Positions 6,874-17,369 of a DNA stretch of 64,000 bases are shown piece by piece (positions within the stretch are counted from its first letter, which is position 1; each line of letters starts with the position of its first letter). A model generated the notes under the pieces. The model had not been told where the DNA came from. It was given only the letters and a program-made list of their open reading frames with translations, and did not search any database. The stretch is from NCBI GenBank assembly GCA_963756365.1, contig CAVWNF010000003.1, forward strand, positions 2,415,856-2,479,855. Direction: 5' to 3'. A program made the translations under genes and the position numbers. Source of the DNA: WHTI01 sp963756365 (GTDB lineage Bacteria > Actinomycetota > CADDZG01 > WHSQ01).

Positions 6874-8832
6874 ATGTCCAGCTTCTCCGGCGCCACGAAG
6901 CGTCGTTCGACGCACGGTCTTCGATCCATAGCGGTGATCGCAGCCCTGGCCCTAATGGCAGGGGTGTTGTTCACCCCGAGCGCGCAGGCAGCCCCCGCCG
7001 CGCCGAGGACCTTCGAACTCAGGCAGCCCGACGGCTCGAGATTCGAAGCGAGGCTCTACGGCGACGAGTGGAACCACGGGTACGAGACAGCGCGCGGGTT
7101 CACGATCCTGAAGGACCGCTCAGGCGTGTGGCGGTACGCGACATCTACCGCCGACGGAACCCTGGCCCCCGGCCCCCGCTCTGCAACCGAGTCGCCCGCG
7201 GGAGCACCCAAGCACCTTCGCCCCGAGCAGCGTGAACGAAGTCCCCAAGCAGAAGGCGCCGATCAGGCTTCCATGGTCGAGTCCCGTCCGCAGTCCGAAC
7301 GCGACCTCACTCGGGACCGAGCCGGCGCTGGTGATCCTGGCGCAGTTCACCAACCAGATCTTCGCTCGGCACGACTGCGGCCCAGTGGAACGACAAGTTC
7401 TTCGGCCCGAGTAACAGCGTTGCCGAGTACTACGACGAGACCTCGTACGGCCAGTACGACGTCGTCCCGGCGCGGAGTCGAGCGGCACCGCCAACGACGG
7501 GATCGTGGGCTGGGTGACTCTCGGCATGGCGCACCCGAACAGCGATGAGATCGACCGGTGAACCAGGCGGTCACCGCTGCGGCCATCCAGGCAGCCGACC
7601 CGTTCGTCGATTACCTCTCGTACGACTCCAACTTCGACGGTGTGATCACCCCCGACGAGCTCCACATCACGGTCATCGCCGCGGGCCAGGAGTCCTCCTA
7701 CGGGCAGCCCTTCACGGCCAAGAGGCTGTGGGGCCACCGCTGGGCGCGTCGAGAACGCGCACCGGTCGTCGACGGCGTCGAGGTCGGCGGCTGGGGCTAC
7801 ACGCAGTTCGGCGAGATGCACGGCGACCACATGGCGACGATCGGGATCATGGTCCACGAGTTCGGCCACGACCTCGAACTCCCAGACCTCTACGACCCCG
7901 ACTACACCTCGAACGGAGTCGGGATCTGGAGCGTCATGTCCGCTGGGAGCTGGGCGTCCACGGCCTCGCGATACCGAAGCCGGCATGACCCCGCCGCATT
8001 TCGATGCGTGGTCGAAGTGGTTCCTCGGGTGGATCACCCCGAAGCGGATCGTCGGGACCTCGACCGAGAGCATCAACGCGGCCGCCTCGGCGACGAACAC
8101 AGACGTCGCCGTGCACCTGCGGGACAACCCAGATGGAGCTGCTGATTGGTTCTGGAACGGCTCCGGTAGGGGCGAGTACTTCCTCATCGAGAACCGCCAG
8201 GCCCTCGCCGGTACGTACGACGAATCTCTTCCGGGCTCCGGTCTTCTCGTCCTGCACGTCGACGAGCGTCATGGGGGGCAACTTCCTCGACAATGCGAGG
8301 CTCGTGGACGTCGAGGAGGCGGACGGTTACGACGACCTCGACTTCCAAGGCCCCAACACTGGTGATCCCGGAGACGTCTACCCGGGCAGCGGTAACAACC
8401 GCACCTTCGATGGGTTCTCGTACCCTTCGAACTTCCTCAACAGTGGCGGTCAGAGCGGCTCGACGATCACCGGGATCAGCAACTCCGGCCCAGACGATGT
8501 CGGCCACCTTCACCGGTCCCGCTGGAACCACGACGGATCACGAGAGGAAGGTCACGCTCAAGCTCAGGAAGCACATCAGGGCGAGCGGCAACGTGACGGT
8601 CACGGACGGCTTCGTTGCGTGCGCTGCCAACGTCCCCGTGCAGATCTGGTTCTACGGGAAGAGCAGCGACAGGCTCGTGAAGGAGACGACGACCAAGGCC
8701 AACGGCAAGTACTCGGTCAAGATCAAGGACAAGAAGGGCAGGTACTACGCGTACGCGCCAGTGGCCGACGTCGATCCTTCGAACGCATGTCTCCCGGCGT
8801 TCACCAAGAGGTTGATCAAGCACAAGCACTAG
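6874..8832 (+). CDS. secreted M6-family (immune inhibitor A-like) zinc metalloprotease, frame-disrupted
   Basis: The ATG at 6874 is chosen because GGGGG lies 7 bp upstream; ATGs at 6859 and 6871 are alternatives. Signal peptide with cleavage near SAQAAPAAP. The M6 propeptide follows (FELRQPDGSRFEARLYGDE, then WNHGYETARGFTI). The catalytic zinc site HEFGHDLELPDLYD is encoded from 7855. Later segments include FDAWSKWFLGW and EYFLIENRQ, typical of M6 enzymes, and a basic C-terminal beta domain (TTTKANGKYSVKIKDKKG) related to tails of other secreted proteins in this window. The path changes frame near 7220, 7380, 7500, 7975, 8275 and 8500, so exact sequence and activity are uncertain. A strong terminator follows. 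Confidence 0.75.
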
Positions 8833-8847
8833 ACCCAGAAAGGACGA

Positions 8848-8882
8848 GGCCGGTACCTGGATCGCTCCGGTACCGGCCTTTT
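8848..8882 (+). terminator. intrinsic terminator after the M6 protease
   Basis: 10-bp stem GGCCGGTACC (8848-8857) / GGTACCGGCC (8869-8878) with an 11-nt loop and a TTTT run. Confidence 0.85.
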
Positions 8883-8889
8883 CCGTTGG

Positions 8890-8964
<75 letters not shown>

Positions 8965-9032
8965 TCGGGGCACCGCATATTAGCGGACGTTCGGTCGGCC
9001 TCCGAGGAAGTCGTCCACCGGCGAGGCTCGGC

Positions 9033-10384
9033 CTACGGACGTCGCCCTCGTAACCGGAGGTAGGAGCGGGGAGCAGTGTCGGCGTGAACGAGAGCGGCAT
9101 GGCCGACGGGCGGGCGAGGCCGAACCCCTGACCGCATCGGATCCCGGAGCGGACGATCGCCCTGGAGCTCGGGTCGACGACCTCGATCCCTTCGGCGACG
9201 ACGATCGCGCCGATCTGCTCGGCGAACCCGGCGACCGAGACGGCCAGAGCAGCCCGGGCGCCGTCCACGTTGATCCCGCTGACGATCGAGCGGTCGAGCT
9301 TGATGAAGTCGGGGCTCAGCTCGACGATGTGATTGAAGCTGGCGAATCCGGCCCCGGCGTCGTCGATCGCGATCCGGACCCCGTAGCCTCCTCAGCACTT
9401 CTATCTGGTGCCTCAGCTTTGGATAAAGGTCCGCGTGGACCGACGAGTGCTCGGTGAGTTCGAGGACGAGCCGGTGAGCAGCGATGCCCGGCGAGGGGGG
9501 CGGTGTCGGCAGAGAGTTCGAGGAAGGTTTCCGGGGACACATTCGCCGACAGCCACATGTGCCGGGGAAGTTTGTCTAGGAACTCGAGTGCTCGCCCCAA
9601 GGCGAAGACCTCCAACTGCCGTGCATAGTCCGAGCTCCCTGGCGACCGCGAACCACACGTCGGGCGCCCGGTACGGGGATCGGTGTCGAACCGGGCGAGG
9701 GCCTCTGCTCCGATAGCGAGTCCGGTGTCGAGATCGAAGATCGGCTGGAGGACGATCTCGAAGGGAAGCTCGCCCGAGAGGACCTCCTCGATCTCGCGAC
9801 GACGCTCCTCCCGTTCGTGCATCGACAGGTGGTAGGCAGACCGATCCCGGGCGGTTCCTTGCCATCCGAGCAGCTCGCCCCCGGCGTTGAGGAGAGGAAC
9901 CGCATCGGACGCGCACATAGCGGATCGATCCGTCCGCCCGCTTCAGCTCGAGTTCCCACGACGTCCACCCGACTCGCTCTTGAGCGAACACATCGAGCGC
10001 CTTACGAACCTCCACCTGATCCGCATCGGGCGTCATCACTGCTGACCGAGTCGCGGCCGATCAGATCCTCGACCGCGTAGCCGAGGAAGTTCATGACGCT
10101 GGCGTTCGAGGATACGAAGTGAGCGTCCCGATCGATCGTCCAGATCCAGTCGCCGGACAGCGACATCCCCTGAAGGCTGGCCTTCTCGAGTAGCGAGACC
10201 TCGGCCTTGAGATCGCGGCGCGACCTGTCAAGAGCTCGCAATGTGAAGAACATGAGGGGGAAGAGCCCGAAGAGCAGGACTGCCGAGGCGGAGCGACGTT
10301 GATCGCCCCACCGTGGCGCCATAGTCCGATGAGCCCGAGACCGCCTTGCAGGACCATCAAACCGATCAGGACACCCTGGACCAT
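9033..10384 (-). CDS. membrane-anchored PAS-EAL protein (putative c-di-GMP phosphodiesterase), frame-disrupted
   Basis: N-terminal hydrophobic segments (VLIGLMVLQGGLGLIGLW; LLFGLFPLMFFTLRAL) precede a PAS domain (GDWIWTIDRDAHFVSSNAS, WELELKRADGSIRYVR). An EAL domain follows: EIVLQPIFDLDTGLAIGAEA with EALARF, LSANVSPETFLE, LVLELTEH, a DDAGAGFASF version of the DDFGTG motif and VVAEGIE. EAL enzymes hydrolyse cyclic di-GMP; most catalytic positions look present. Frame changes occur near 10310, 10060, 9930, 9490 and 9390, so the sequence is pieced together. The final frame runs open into the tRNA gene; the end at 9033 is the first stop in the alternative frame. No GGDEF domain is seen. Confidence 0.65.
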
Positions 10385-10597
10385 TGACTTATGTTTCCGA
10401 GATGGCGCGCGAAATCGACGTCGAAGATGGATCTACCGCGGTGCTGCTTGCGATCCGAGATCGCGCTCACCTTCCAGGTCGGGGGTCGGTAAGGCATCTG
10501 CTGGATTCTCTCTACAGGAGTATCGGAATCAGCACCAAGTCCCCTGAAGGGTGAACCCGCGTAGCCTCCCTGAGGGTGATGGGCCCCCCGGAAATGA

Positions 10598-10927
10598 CTA
10601 GGCGGTGGCGTTGAGACCGAGCCCGCTCACGATGTCGTCCTTGGGCCGTGCCCCGACGACCTGAGCTTGCAGATCGCCGTCGGAGAACAAGGCGATCGTG
10701 GGGATGCTCATGATCCCGTACTTGGCAGCGAGGGCAGGCGACTCGTCGATGTTCAGCTTGACGACCTTGACCTTGCCGGCGTACTCGGCCGAGATCTTCT
10801 CGAGTTCTGGAGTGACGAGCCGGCACGGTCCGCACCACTCGGCCCAGAAATCCACGATGACCGGGGTGTCGGATGCGAGCACGGTCTCGTTGAAGTCCGC
10901 CTCGCCAACCGCCTGGAATTCAGCCAC
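10598..10927 (-). CDS. trxA: thioredoxin
   Basis: 109 aa from the GTG at 10927. This start is preferred because GAGGAGG lies 8 bases upstream and gives the standard thioredoxin length; the ATG at 10972 would add 15 residues without a good ribosome site. The active site WCGPC is in VIVDFWAEWCGPCRLVTPEL, and the cis-Pro loop is MSIPTIALFSDG. The protein would reduce disulfides in cytoplasmic proteins using thioredoxin reductase, which is not encoded in this window. It is a single-domain enzyme with an intact frame. Confidence 0.9.
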   Translation of the reverse strand: MAEFQAVGEADFNETVLASDTPVIVDFWAEWCGPCRLVTPELEKISAEYAGKVKVVKLNIDESPALAAKYGIMSIPTIALFSDGDLQAQVVGARPKDDIVSGLGLNATA

Positions 10928-11043
10928 TTTCGGTGCCTCCTCGGCTTTGTCTGCTTGTCTCCGCAAGAACATCGGAGCGGAGCCTATATTCCCCCGTCGA
11001 CCCCCCTTGGAACCCTGCCGGGACGTGGGTAGCGGGGATGGCA

Positions 11044-11400
11044 CTATTCGGATTCGAGGCGTCCGATCAGGTTCCGGATCTTGAGCTCGAGTGCGTTCTC
11101 TAGCCAGTCGGGATCTGGATCTTCGGGCTTCTCCAGCACCCAGGTCTCCCCTTCGATGTCCGCCGGGAGCGAGCCGATCCCGATGACGAGCACGGCGTCG
11201 TCGATCTGGTCCTCGTTGAAGTCCCCCGGCGCACCGCCAGCTCCGCTGTGCCTCTGGGCCATCCGGTCGAAGAGCTCACCGGAGCGCGCTCCGATCCTCC
11301 CGTCCGGGGAAACGAACAGGATGGGCGGCAGCATCTCCCGGGCGGTATCTGGGGCACTGAGCCTGATCCGGTTCTGGTCTTGCGCTTGCTTTCTGAACAT
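11044..11400 (-). CDS. small conserved-looking hypothetical protein
   Basis: 118 aa, ATG start, intact frame. It is soluble, with no signal or membrane helix. Features include LPPILFVSPDGRIGARSGEL near residue 25, an acidic patch DFNEDQIDDAVLVIGIGSLP and a C-terminal amphipathic helix. I do not recognise the family. It lies upstream of thioredoxin on the same strand (117-bp gap) and diverges from the glycosyltransferase at 11440 with only 39 bp between starts. A function in redox balance would be guesswork. Confidence 0.55.
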   Translation of the reverse strand: MFRKQAQDQNRIRLSAPDTAREMLPPILFVSPDGRIGARSGELFDRMAQRHSGAGGAPGDFNEDQIDDAVLVIGIGSLPADIEGETWVLEKPEDPDPDWLENALELKIRNLIGRLESE

Positions 11401-11439
11401 CCTCCGAATCTACGGCACCCACGCACTACTGTTGATCGG

Positions 11440-12514
11440 ATGCGTGTCCTTTTCGATCTCACGAGCGCAGATCGTCGCGACGGCGTAAGTCGCTGGTCTC
11501 TGGGGGTTGTTTCCGCGTTCGCCGAGAACGCTCCGGACTGGGAGCTGTCGGCTGCGTGCTCAACCCGGCTATCTCTTCCGAGCTCCGTCGAGGTTCATCA
11601 GATCCCGCACCCCCGGCGCGCCCGCTACCTAGCGATGCTCGGGTGGGACCGACGAATGCGAACGCTCGGCGACGACTTCGATGTGATGGTGGGACCAGCC
11701 TTCGTGTCGTGGAGAGGCGCACCCGAGATCCCGGTCATCCATGACCTCGCGTTCCTCCGCTTCCCGGGAACGCTGTCGCGCCGCAACCTGATCTATCTGC
11801 GCACGATGGTGCCACGCGCGCTGAGAAGAGCATCTGCTGTCGTTACCGTTTCCGAGCAGGTCGCGGGCGAGATCGTCGAACGGTACGGGCTCGATCCGTC
11901 CATGGTTCACGTGGTTCCCGGGGCGGCCGACCTCCCACCTGGGGACAGGTCCGCGCTCCCACCCGGCCTCCCGGAGCGATTCTTCCTGATGGTCGGAACG
12001 CTCGAGCCCCGTAAGAACATCGCCGCCGCCCTTCGAGCGCATGACCGTCTCAGAGCTGAGGACCGGGACACTCCGCCGATCGTGCTCGTCGGGGGCCGGG
12101 GCTGGCGTGCGGGCGAAACCGAAGCGATGCTCGAGCAGCGGATCGATGCGGGCTCGGTGATCGACAGCGACGGACGTCGACGACGCCGCACTAGCGGCTC
12201 TTTACGGCACCGCCGCCGCGCTCCTGTTCCCTTCTCTCTACGAGGGCTTCGGGCTTCCGGTCCTCGAGGCGATGCGGCTCGGGTGCCCGGTGGTGTGTAA
12301 CGACATCCCGGTCCTGAGGGAGATCGGCGGCGACGCTCTGTGGTTCGCTGATGCCTCCAACGAGAGCGCCTTCGCCGCTGCCATGCAGGCCGCCCTATCA
12401 GCGACCCGGACCGATGAGCGAGTCTCCCGCGCTGGGGATCTGGCAAAGCGGTACTCATGGCGAGACTCGGCAGAGAGGATGAAGGTCGCGATCGAGGCCG
12501 CAGCACGTCGGTGA
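11440..12514 (+). CDS. glycosyltransferase family 4-like (GT-B), single frameshift
   Basis: The start MRVLFDLTSADRRDGVSRW is shared almost residue-for-residue with the gene at 37911, so the two are paralogues. GT-B features are the N-domain IPVIHDLAFLRFPG, the nucleotide-sugar loop FFLMVGTLEPRKNI and the C-domain LLFPSLYEGFGLPVLEAM with the E-x7-E type donor site. It would transfer a sugar from an activated donor to a glycan or lipid acceptor in the cytoplasm. The frame shifts once near 12170, after which DDAALAALYGTAAA restores the family sequence. Expected length is ~358 aa. It sits alone, far from the main glycan island, between a divergent hypothetical gene and tRNA-Ala. Confidence 0.8.
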
Positions 12515-12562
12515 CCATCGGTCCCGCAGTCCTTCGAGAGTCCTTATGCTGTCGGGCAACGA

Positions 12563-12635
12563 GGGGCGGTAGCTCAATCGGTAGAGCACCTGCTTTGCAA
12601 GCAGGAGGTCGTCGGTTCGATCCCGATCCGCTCCA
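12563..12635 (+). tRNA. tRNA-Ala (TGC anticodon)
   Basis: 73-nt cloverleaf. Acceptor GGGGCGG / CCGCTCC with discriminator A, D arm AGCTCAATCGGTAGAGC, anticodon loop CTTTGCAAG and T arm CGGTTCGATCCCG. CCA is not encoded as a full triplet (CACA follows). It is the second tRNA of the usual gyrA-linked pair, here 3.6 kb from tRNA-Ile and on the opposite strand. Confidence 0.95.
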
Positions 12636-12679
12636 CAAGTTGGCGTCCAGATTCCATGGCGAGCCGAGTTTCGATGTTC

Positions 12680-13126
12680 CTAGACGAGGCGAGCCGCGCC
12701 GAACGCGATCGCTGCGACCGTCAAGTTCGAAGCTGACACGGCCGCGATCAACCACGTGACGAAGGTCTTGGTCTGCTGATTCATCTCAGCGCGAGTGGTC
12801 GCAAGGATCCTGTGCTCCGTGACTTCGATGTCCTGTTTGGTGGCGACCCGGAGGGCATCGAACTCCTGCTTGGTGGCAACCCGCAGCGCGTCCATGTCCT
12901 GCTTGGTGGCGACCCGGAGAGCATCGAACTCCTGCTTGGTGGCAACCCGAAGCTCGTCTAGATCGTGTTTGGTGGCGACCCGGAGGGCATTGACGTCGCG
13001 TTTCGTGGCGACATCGGCCCAACCGGTGGGTGGGAGATGTTCCATGAGGACGGCTGCACTCTCCTCGCCTAAGACTTCCTGGAGCCGGGTGAACATCGTG
13101 TGACGGCTTCCTTCATCTATGACCAT
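12680..13126 (-). CDS. hendecad-repeat coiled-coil protein with C-terminal membrane anchor
   Basis: 148 aa, ATG start. The N-terminal segment TRLQEVLGEESAAVLMEHLPP is followed by an ATKRD/ATKHD module and about six exact 11-residue repeats (LRVATKQEFDA / LRVATKQDMDA). An 11-residue period predicts a right-handed coiled coil. The chain ends in a hydrophobic helix (FVTWLIAAVSASNLTVAAIA). The layout resembles DUF1640/CCDC90-like small membrane coiled coils, common in Actinomycetota and of unknown role. The 33-bp DNA repeat is nearly identical between units, so unit number may vary between strains. It lies tail-to-tail with tRNA-Ala. Confidence 0.7.
   Translation of the reverse strand: MVIDEGSRHTMFTRLQEVLGEESAAVLMEHLPPTGWADVATKRDVNALRVATKHDLDELRVATKQEFDALRVATKQDMDALRVATKQEFDALRVATKQDIEVTEHRILATTRAEMNQQTKTFVTWLIAAVSASNLTVAAIAFGAARLV
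12825..13022 (-). repeat. 33-bp tandem repeat inside the coiled-coil gene
   Basis: The word GGTGGC recurs at 12839, 12872, 12905, 12938 and 12971, with a CGTGGC variant at 13004. The period is exactly 33 bp, encoding 11-residue hendecads. Units are in frame and have no variable spacers. Confidence 0.9.
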
Positions 13127-13240
13127 TGTCTACTCCTGACCTGTCCGGGACAACTCACCAGGAACCTATGAACAGGGTGCGACACGAGGTGGCTTCTTTT
13201 CTTACTGCTGTTCTCCGAGGTGAGGAGTACTCTGAGCGGG

Positions 13241-13252
13241 CCTATAGATAGG
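13241..13252 (+). promoter_or_regulatory. short palindrome upstream of the SBBP/RTX gene
   Basis: CCTAT-AG-ATAGG, ~97 bp before the start at 13349. A second small palindrome, TGTCC-G-GGACA, lies at 13142-13152. Either may be an operator. The 13127-13348 interval shows no gene. Confidence 0.25.
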
Positions 13253-13348
13253 TGAATCTGCCCACTTAGCGTGAGCGACCGCTGGCCGAGCCGATCCGGG
13301 CCAAGACTCCTTCAGCCTTCGTCCGAGAAGAGAGATGCCAGCGTGTCT

Positions 13349-16127
13349 ATGAGTGAGCTATCCCCCAGGCTGCGATCCGTTCCTCGTCTGCACGTTGCGG
13401 TCCTCGCCGCCGCGCTAGCGACGGCTCTTGTCGTCGTCTTCCTTCCGCTCCGTCTGCCCACTGGCTCGAGTCCACAGCCGCGTCTGGTCGAAGGCTATGG
13501 CGACTCTTCCGATCTCGTTCGAGCCCAATGTGGGCCAAGCACCGGGCCGCTTCGACTTCGTCGCCCGCGGTCGCGGCTACGGGATGGCGATCAACGCGAC
13601 TGGAGCGAGTCTGGCTCTCGGTTCGAAGTCTCAGGACCACGTCCGGATGCAGCTCGTCGGAGCGATCCCTTCGGCAACTCCCAGCGCCCACGCGTCCCTT
13701 CCGGGCACGGTTAATTACTTCATCGGTGACAGCGCATCCAAGTGGCGGAGCGACGTACCCACCTACGGACGCGTCATGTACCAGGGCATCCTGCCGGGGA
13801 TCGATATCACCTATCACGGGAGTGACGCGGGAACGCTTGAATACGACTTCACGATCGCGCCGGGTACGAACACGGACGATATCCGAGTGAGATTCGCGGG
13901 CGCTGATGACGTCGCTCTCAAAGGTGGTCGCTTGGTCATCACGACTGCGCATGGCGCGGTCACCCAGGACGCGCCGGTCCTTTTCCAAACGATAGGTGGC
14001 GAGCGCGTTCGCATCGAGGGCGGCTTCACGCGCGCTGGCAACGAGGTCGGGTTCGAGGTCGGCGAGTACGACCACACTCGCCCGTTGGTGATCGACCCCA
14101 CCCTGGTCTATTCGACCTACCTCGGCGGTGCGAGCGCCGACACGGGCTTTGGGATCACGGTCGACCGCACCGGCGCGGCATACGTGACGGGCCAGACCGG
14201 CTCGGTGAACTTCCCCACGAAAGCCCCGATCCAGGGATCGTCTGCCGGGTCGTTCGATGCGTTCGTGACGAAGCTCGACCCGACAGGCTCAACGCTCATC
14301 TTTTCGACCTACCTCGGGGGCTCGGGCAGCGACATCGCTCGAGGGATCGCGGTGGACGGCGCGGGCGCGGTCTATGTAACCGGGTCCACGATCTCCACAG
14401 ACTTCCCCACCCAGGCCCCCTTCCAGGGATCCAATGCTGGCGCCAATGACGCGTTCGTCACCAAGCTCAATGACAAGGGCTCCGCGCTCCTTTACTCCAC
14501 GTATCTGGGCGGCCCGAGTAGCGGCGCCGCTCAGGGCAACGATGTCGGCCTCGGCATCGCGGTCGACGGTACCGGCGCCGCGTATGTAGCCGGTTACACG
14601 TTCTCGACGGCCTTCCCCACGCAAGTTCCGTTCCAGGGATCGAGCGCCGGAGGTGCGGATGCGTTCGTGACCAAGCTGAACCCAGCGGGTTCGGCGCTCC
14701 CTTACTCGACCTACCTCGGTGGATCGGGAGACGACACCGCTCAAGGCATCGCGGTCGACGGCACTGGCGCCGCTTACATCACCGGCGACACGTGGCCCGG
14801 GGCCGTCGCGTTCCCGACGCAGAACCCGTTCCAGGCAAGCAACGGTGGGGGCCCGGACGCGTACGTCACCAAGCTCGCACCCTCGGGTTCGACCCTTACG
14901 TACTCGACCTATCTCGGGGGCTCGGGAGGTGACACGGGCTACGGGATCGCGCTCGACTCATCGGACGCGGCATACGTGGTGGGCAACACGGATTCGACCA
15001 ACTTCCCGACCATGAACCCCCTTCAGGCAACTAACGCTGGGAGCGGGGATGCGTTCGTGACGAAACTCAACGCCCCCGGCTCGGCCCTCACCTACTCGAC
15101 CTACCTCGGCGGCTCGGGGGGCGAGATCGGCTACGGGATCGCTACCGACCCGGCAGGCTCGGCATACGTGACCGGCTCTACCGCGTCGACGAACTTTCCC
15201 ACCCAGACACCGCTCCAGGGAACGAACGCAGGAAGTGGTGACGCGTTCATCTCCGCCCTCGACTCAGCGGGAGCGTTCCTCACCTTCTCGACCTTCTTCG
15301 GCGGTTCGGGTGGCGATAGCGCGCGCGGGATCGCGGTCGATCCCAATGGAGCGGCATACGTGACCGGCTCGACCACTTCGACGAACTTCCCGACGCAGAT
15401 GCCCCTACAGGCATCGAACGGGGGAGCGGGTGATGCGTTCATCACGAAGCTGACGAACGTTCCAGCACCGTCCCCGAGCCCATCCCCATCACCGTCCCCC
15501 GTGCCGACATTGTGCGACGGACGCGCGGTGACGATCCAAGTGCCAGCCGCGAACCAGACGACGACCGGTACGAGCGGAGCCGACGTGATCAACGGCACCG
15601 CAGGGAACGACACGATCAAGGGCCTCGGTGGCAACGACGTCATCTGCGGCCTCGGCGGCAAAGACATCGTCCGGGGCAACGATGGCAACGACGTCATCAA
15701 CGGGAACGGGGATAGAGACTTCCTTTACGGCGACAAGGGCGACGACGTGATCTACGGAGGCGCCGGGAATGACGTTCTTTACGCCGGCCTTGGTATCGGC
15801 GGCCAGACTCCCCCCGACACGCTCTACGGCGGTGCCGGCCATGACGCCCTGATCGGTGGAGCCTTCGGCGACAGGCTCGAGGGTGATGCCGGCAACGACC
15901 GACTCTTCGGGAACGGAGCGTGGGACAAGATGTTCGGCGGCTCCGGCCGAGACGTCCTCCACGGCAACGACGGCAAAGACACCTTGAGCGGCCAGCAAGG
16001 CAAAGACAAGCTCTACGGTGACGCCGAAGCCGACAGTTTGAACGGGGGAGCCGGCTCCGACACCTGCAACGGTGGCGGCGGGGTCGATACAGGAGTTCTC
16101 TGCGAGGTCAGCAGCAGCATCCCCTAA
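13349..16127 (+). CDS. large secreted SBBP-repeat protein with C-terminal RTX calcium-binding repeats
   Basis: The ATG at 13349 gives a basic start and a hydrophobic signal/anchor (LHVAVLAAALATALVVVFL). One frame change near 13490 then leads into SFEPNVGQAPGRFDFVARG, the characteristic N-terminal module of SBBP proteins. Seven ~64-residue SBBP beta-propeller repeats follow (YSTYLGGSG...GIAVD...AYVTGST...FPTQ...DAFVTKL), then a Pro/Ser linker and at least eight RTX nonapeptides (GGxGxDxUx: GLGGNDVICGLGGKD, YGGAGNDVLYAG). The protein is probably exported, with RTX repeats folding on extracellular calcium; a role in adhesion or surface display is inference. Total is ~925 aa. No type I secretion genes are nearby. 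Confidence 0.8.
14101..15457 (+). repeat. seven ~192-bp SBBP coding repeats
   Basis: The YSTYLGG-encoding word (TACTCGACCTACCTCGG and variants) recurs at about 14107, 14300, 14492, 14703, 14899, 15091 and 15285, spacing 192-211 bp. Each unit encodes one beta-propeller blade. The repeats are diverged at third positions, so the expansion is not recent. Confidence 0.85.
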
Positions 16128-16245
16128 CTGACGGTTCGGGCTCCAGCGTTGGATGAAGTGACCGACGGTGGTGAAAGTCCTTGTTCCCGAACCGCACCTA
16201 CGTTTGAGGTCAGCCCATTACGATGAGCCGGTCCCGCGAAGCCCA

Positions 16246-17364
16246 ATGGAGGTTCTTCTGCCGCTCTCGCTCGCCATCGGTGCCCTTCTCGTCGCCTTCG
16301 TTGCCGCGTGGGCGATCACCCCGTTGACCAGCAAGGTCGCTCATCGCCTTGGGATCCTGGATAGACCCGACGCGGACAGGAAGATCCACGACGCTCCTAC
16401 CCCGTACCTCGGAGGCGTGGCGATCTTCTCGGCCCTGCTCATCGGCACGGTGGTCCTGGTGTTCATCCCCGGGGGCTTGGCAAGGTGGGTGTATCGAGAC
16501 CTCGCACTCGGCGTTGGACTTGCCGTCGTGTTAGCGGTCGTCGGGTTGTTCGACGACGTTCGCCCACTCCCCCCATCGGTTCGCTTCGCAGCTCAGATCG
16601 CAGCGGCGGCCGCCGCGTGGTCGGCCGGATTCCAGGTCCAAGCGACCCCGTACCAATGGGCGAACTTCCTACTCACGATCATCTGGTTCGTCGGGATGAC
16701 GAACGCCTTCAACCTGCTCGACAACATGGACGGCCTCTCGGCCGGGCTCGCTGGCGTCGGAGCCCTCAGTTTCGCCGCGATGGGTGTGCTGGAGGAACTC
16801 GTGGTCCTCAGCGTCGTGGCGGCAGCGTTAGCCGGAGCCTCGTTCGGCTTCCTCGCGCACAACCGCCATCCGGCGAAGGCATTCATGGGCGACGCGGGGT
16901 CGATGTTCCTCGGGTTCGCGCTTGCGCTGATCGGTCTTGAGCTCCGGTTCGACAACCTGATCAAGGTCACGTTCCTGGTGCCCGTTGTGGTGTTAGGGGT
17001 TCCGATCTTCGACACGACCCTCGTCGTTCTATCGCGGCTCCGCAACCGTCGCCCGATCCATCAGGGGGGCCGGGACCACATCTCTCACCGACTCGTGAAA
17101 GCGGGCCTGTCCGTGCGCACGAGCGTCGCACTCCTTTATTGGTCGGGCCTGTGTCTCGGATGGTTGGGGCTCGTCATCTCGAGATCGAACGTGCAGGTTG
17201 GCTGGATGCTCCTGGGTTTCGTCCTCGCACTGGGAGGTTTCTTCGGTCGTCTCATGTGGCGGGTCTCTGTCTACGACGAACCTGTTGGCATCCCTTCGCC
17301 CGAAGAACTAGTGAAGGGGCCGCCTCCAGGATCCGAACCGCCTCATGTGGGTGAGCCTGGATAG
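16246..17364 (+). CDS. wecA: WecA/MraY-family undecaprenyl-phosphate sugar-1-phosphate transferase
   Basis: 372 aa from the ATG at 16246, which starts directly on the first membrane helix; a GTG at 16168 would add a non-conserved leader. About 10-11 membrane helices. Diagnostic motifs are RKIHDAPTPYLGGVAI, VVGLFDDV (DDxxD-like), TNAFNLLDNMDGLSAG (NxxNxxDGxDGL type), FMGDAGSMFLGF and GRDHISHRL (HxxH). Members transfer a hexosamine-1-phosphate from a UDP-sugar to undecaprenyl or decaprenyl phosphate, the first lipid-linked step of teichoic acid, O-antigen or arabinogalactan linker synthesis. It could prime the glycan built by the island downstream. MraY itself is less likely because no mur genes are adjacent. 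Confidence 0.85.
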   Translation: MEVLLPLSLAIGALLVAFVAAWAITPLTSKVAHRLGILDRPDADRKIHDAPTPYLGGVAIFSALLIGTVVLVFIPGGLARWVYRDLALGVGLAVVLAVVGLFDDVRPLPPSVRFAAQIAAAAAAWSAGFQVQATPYQWANFLLTIIWFVGMTNAFNLLDNMDGLSAGLAGVGALSFAAMGVLEELVVLSVVAAALAGASFGFLAHNRHPAKAFMGDAGSMFLGFALALIGLELRFDNLIKVTFLVPVVVLGVPIFDTTLVVLSRLRNRRPIHQGGRDHISHRLVKAGLSVRTSVALLYWSGLCLGWLGLVISRSNVQVGWMLLGFVLALGGFFGRLMWRVSVYDEPVGIPSPEELVKGPPPGSEPPHVGEPG

Positions 17365-17369
17365 ATGAC

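Noticed and set aside
12825..13022. Regular 33-bp repeats suggestive of a CRISPR array
   Set aside because: The units are contiguous with no unique spacers and encode in-frame 11-residue coiled-coil repeats.
13347..14075. 242-codon minus-strand frame at the start of the SBBP gene
   Set aside because: It is antisense to conserved SBBP N-module codons, with no domain and no ribosome site.
16128..16245. Possible structured RNA before the wecA-like gene
   Set aside because: No extended complementary arms or known box sequences were found.
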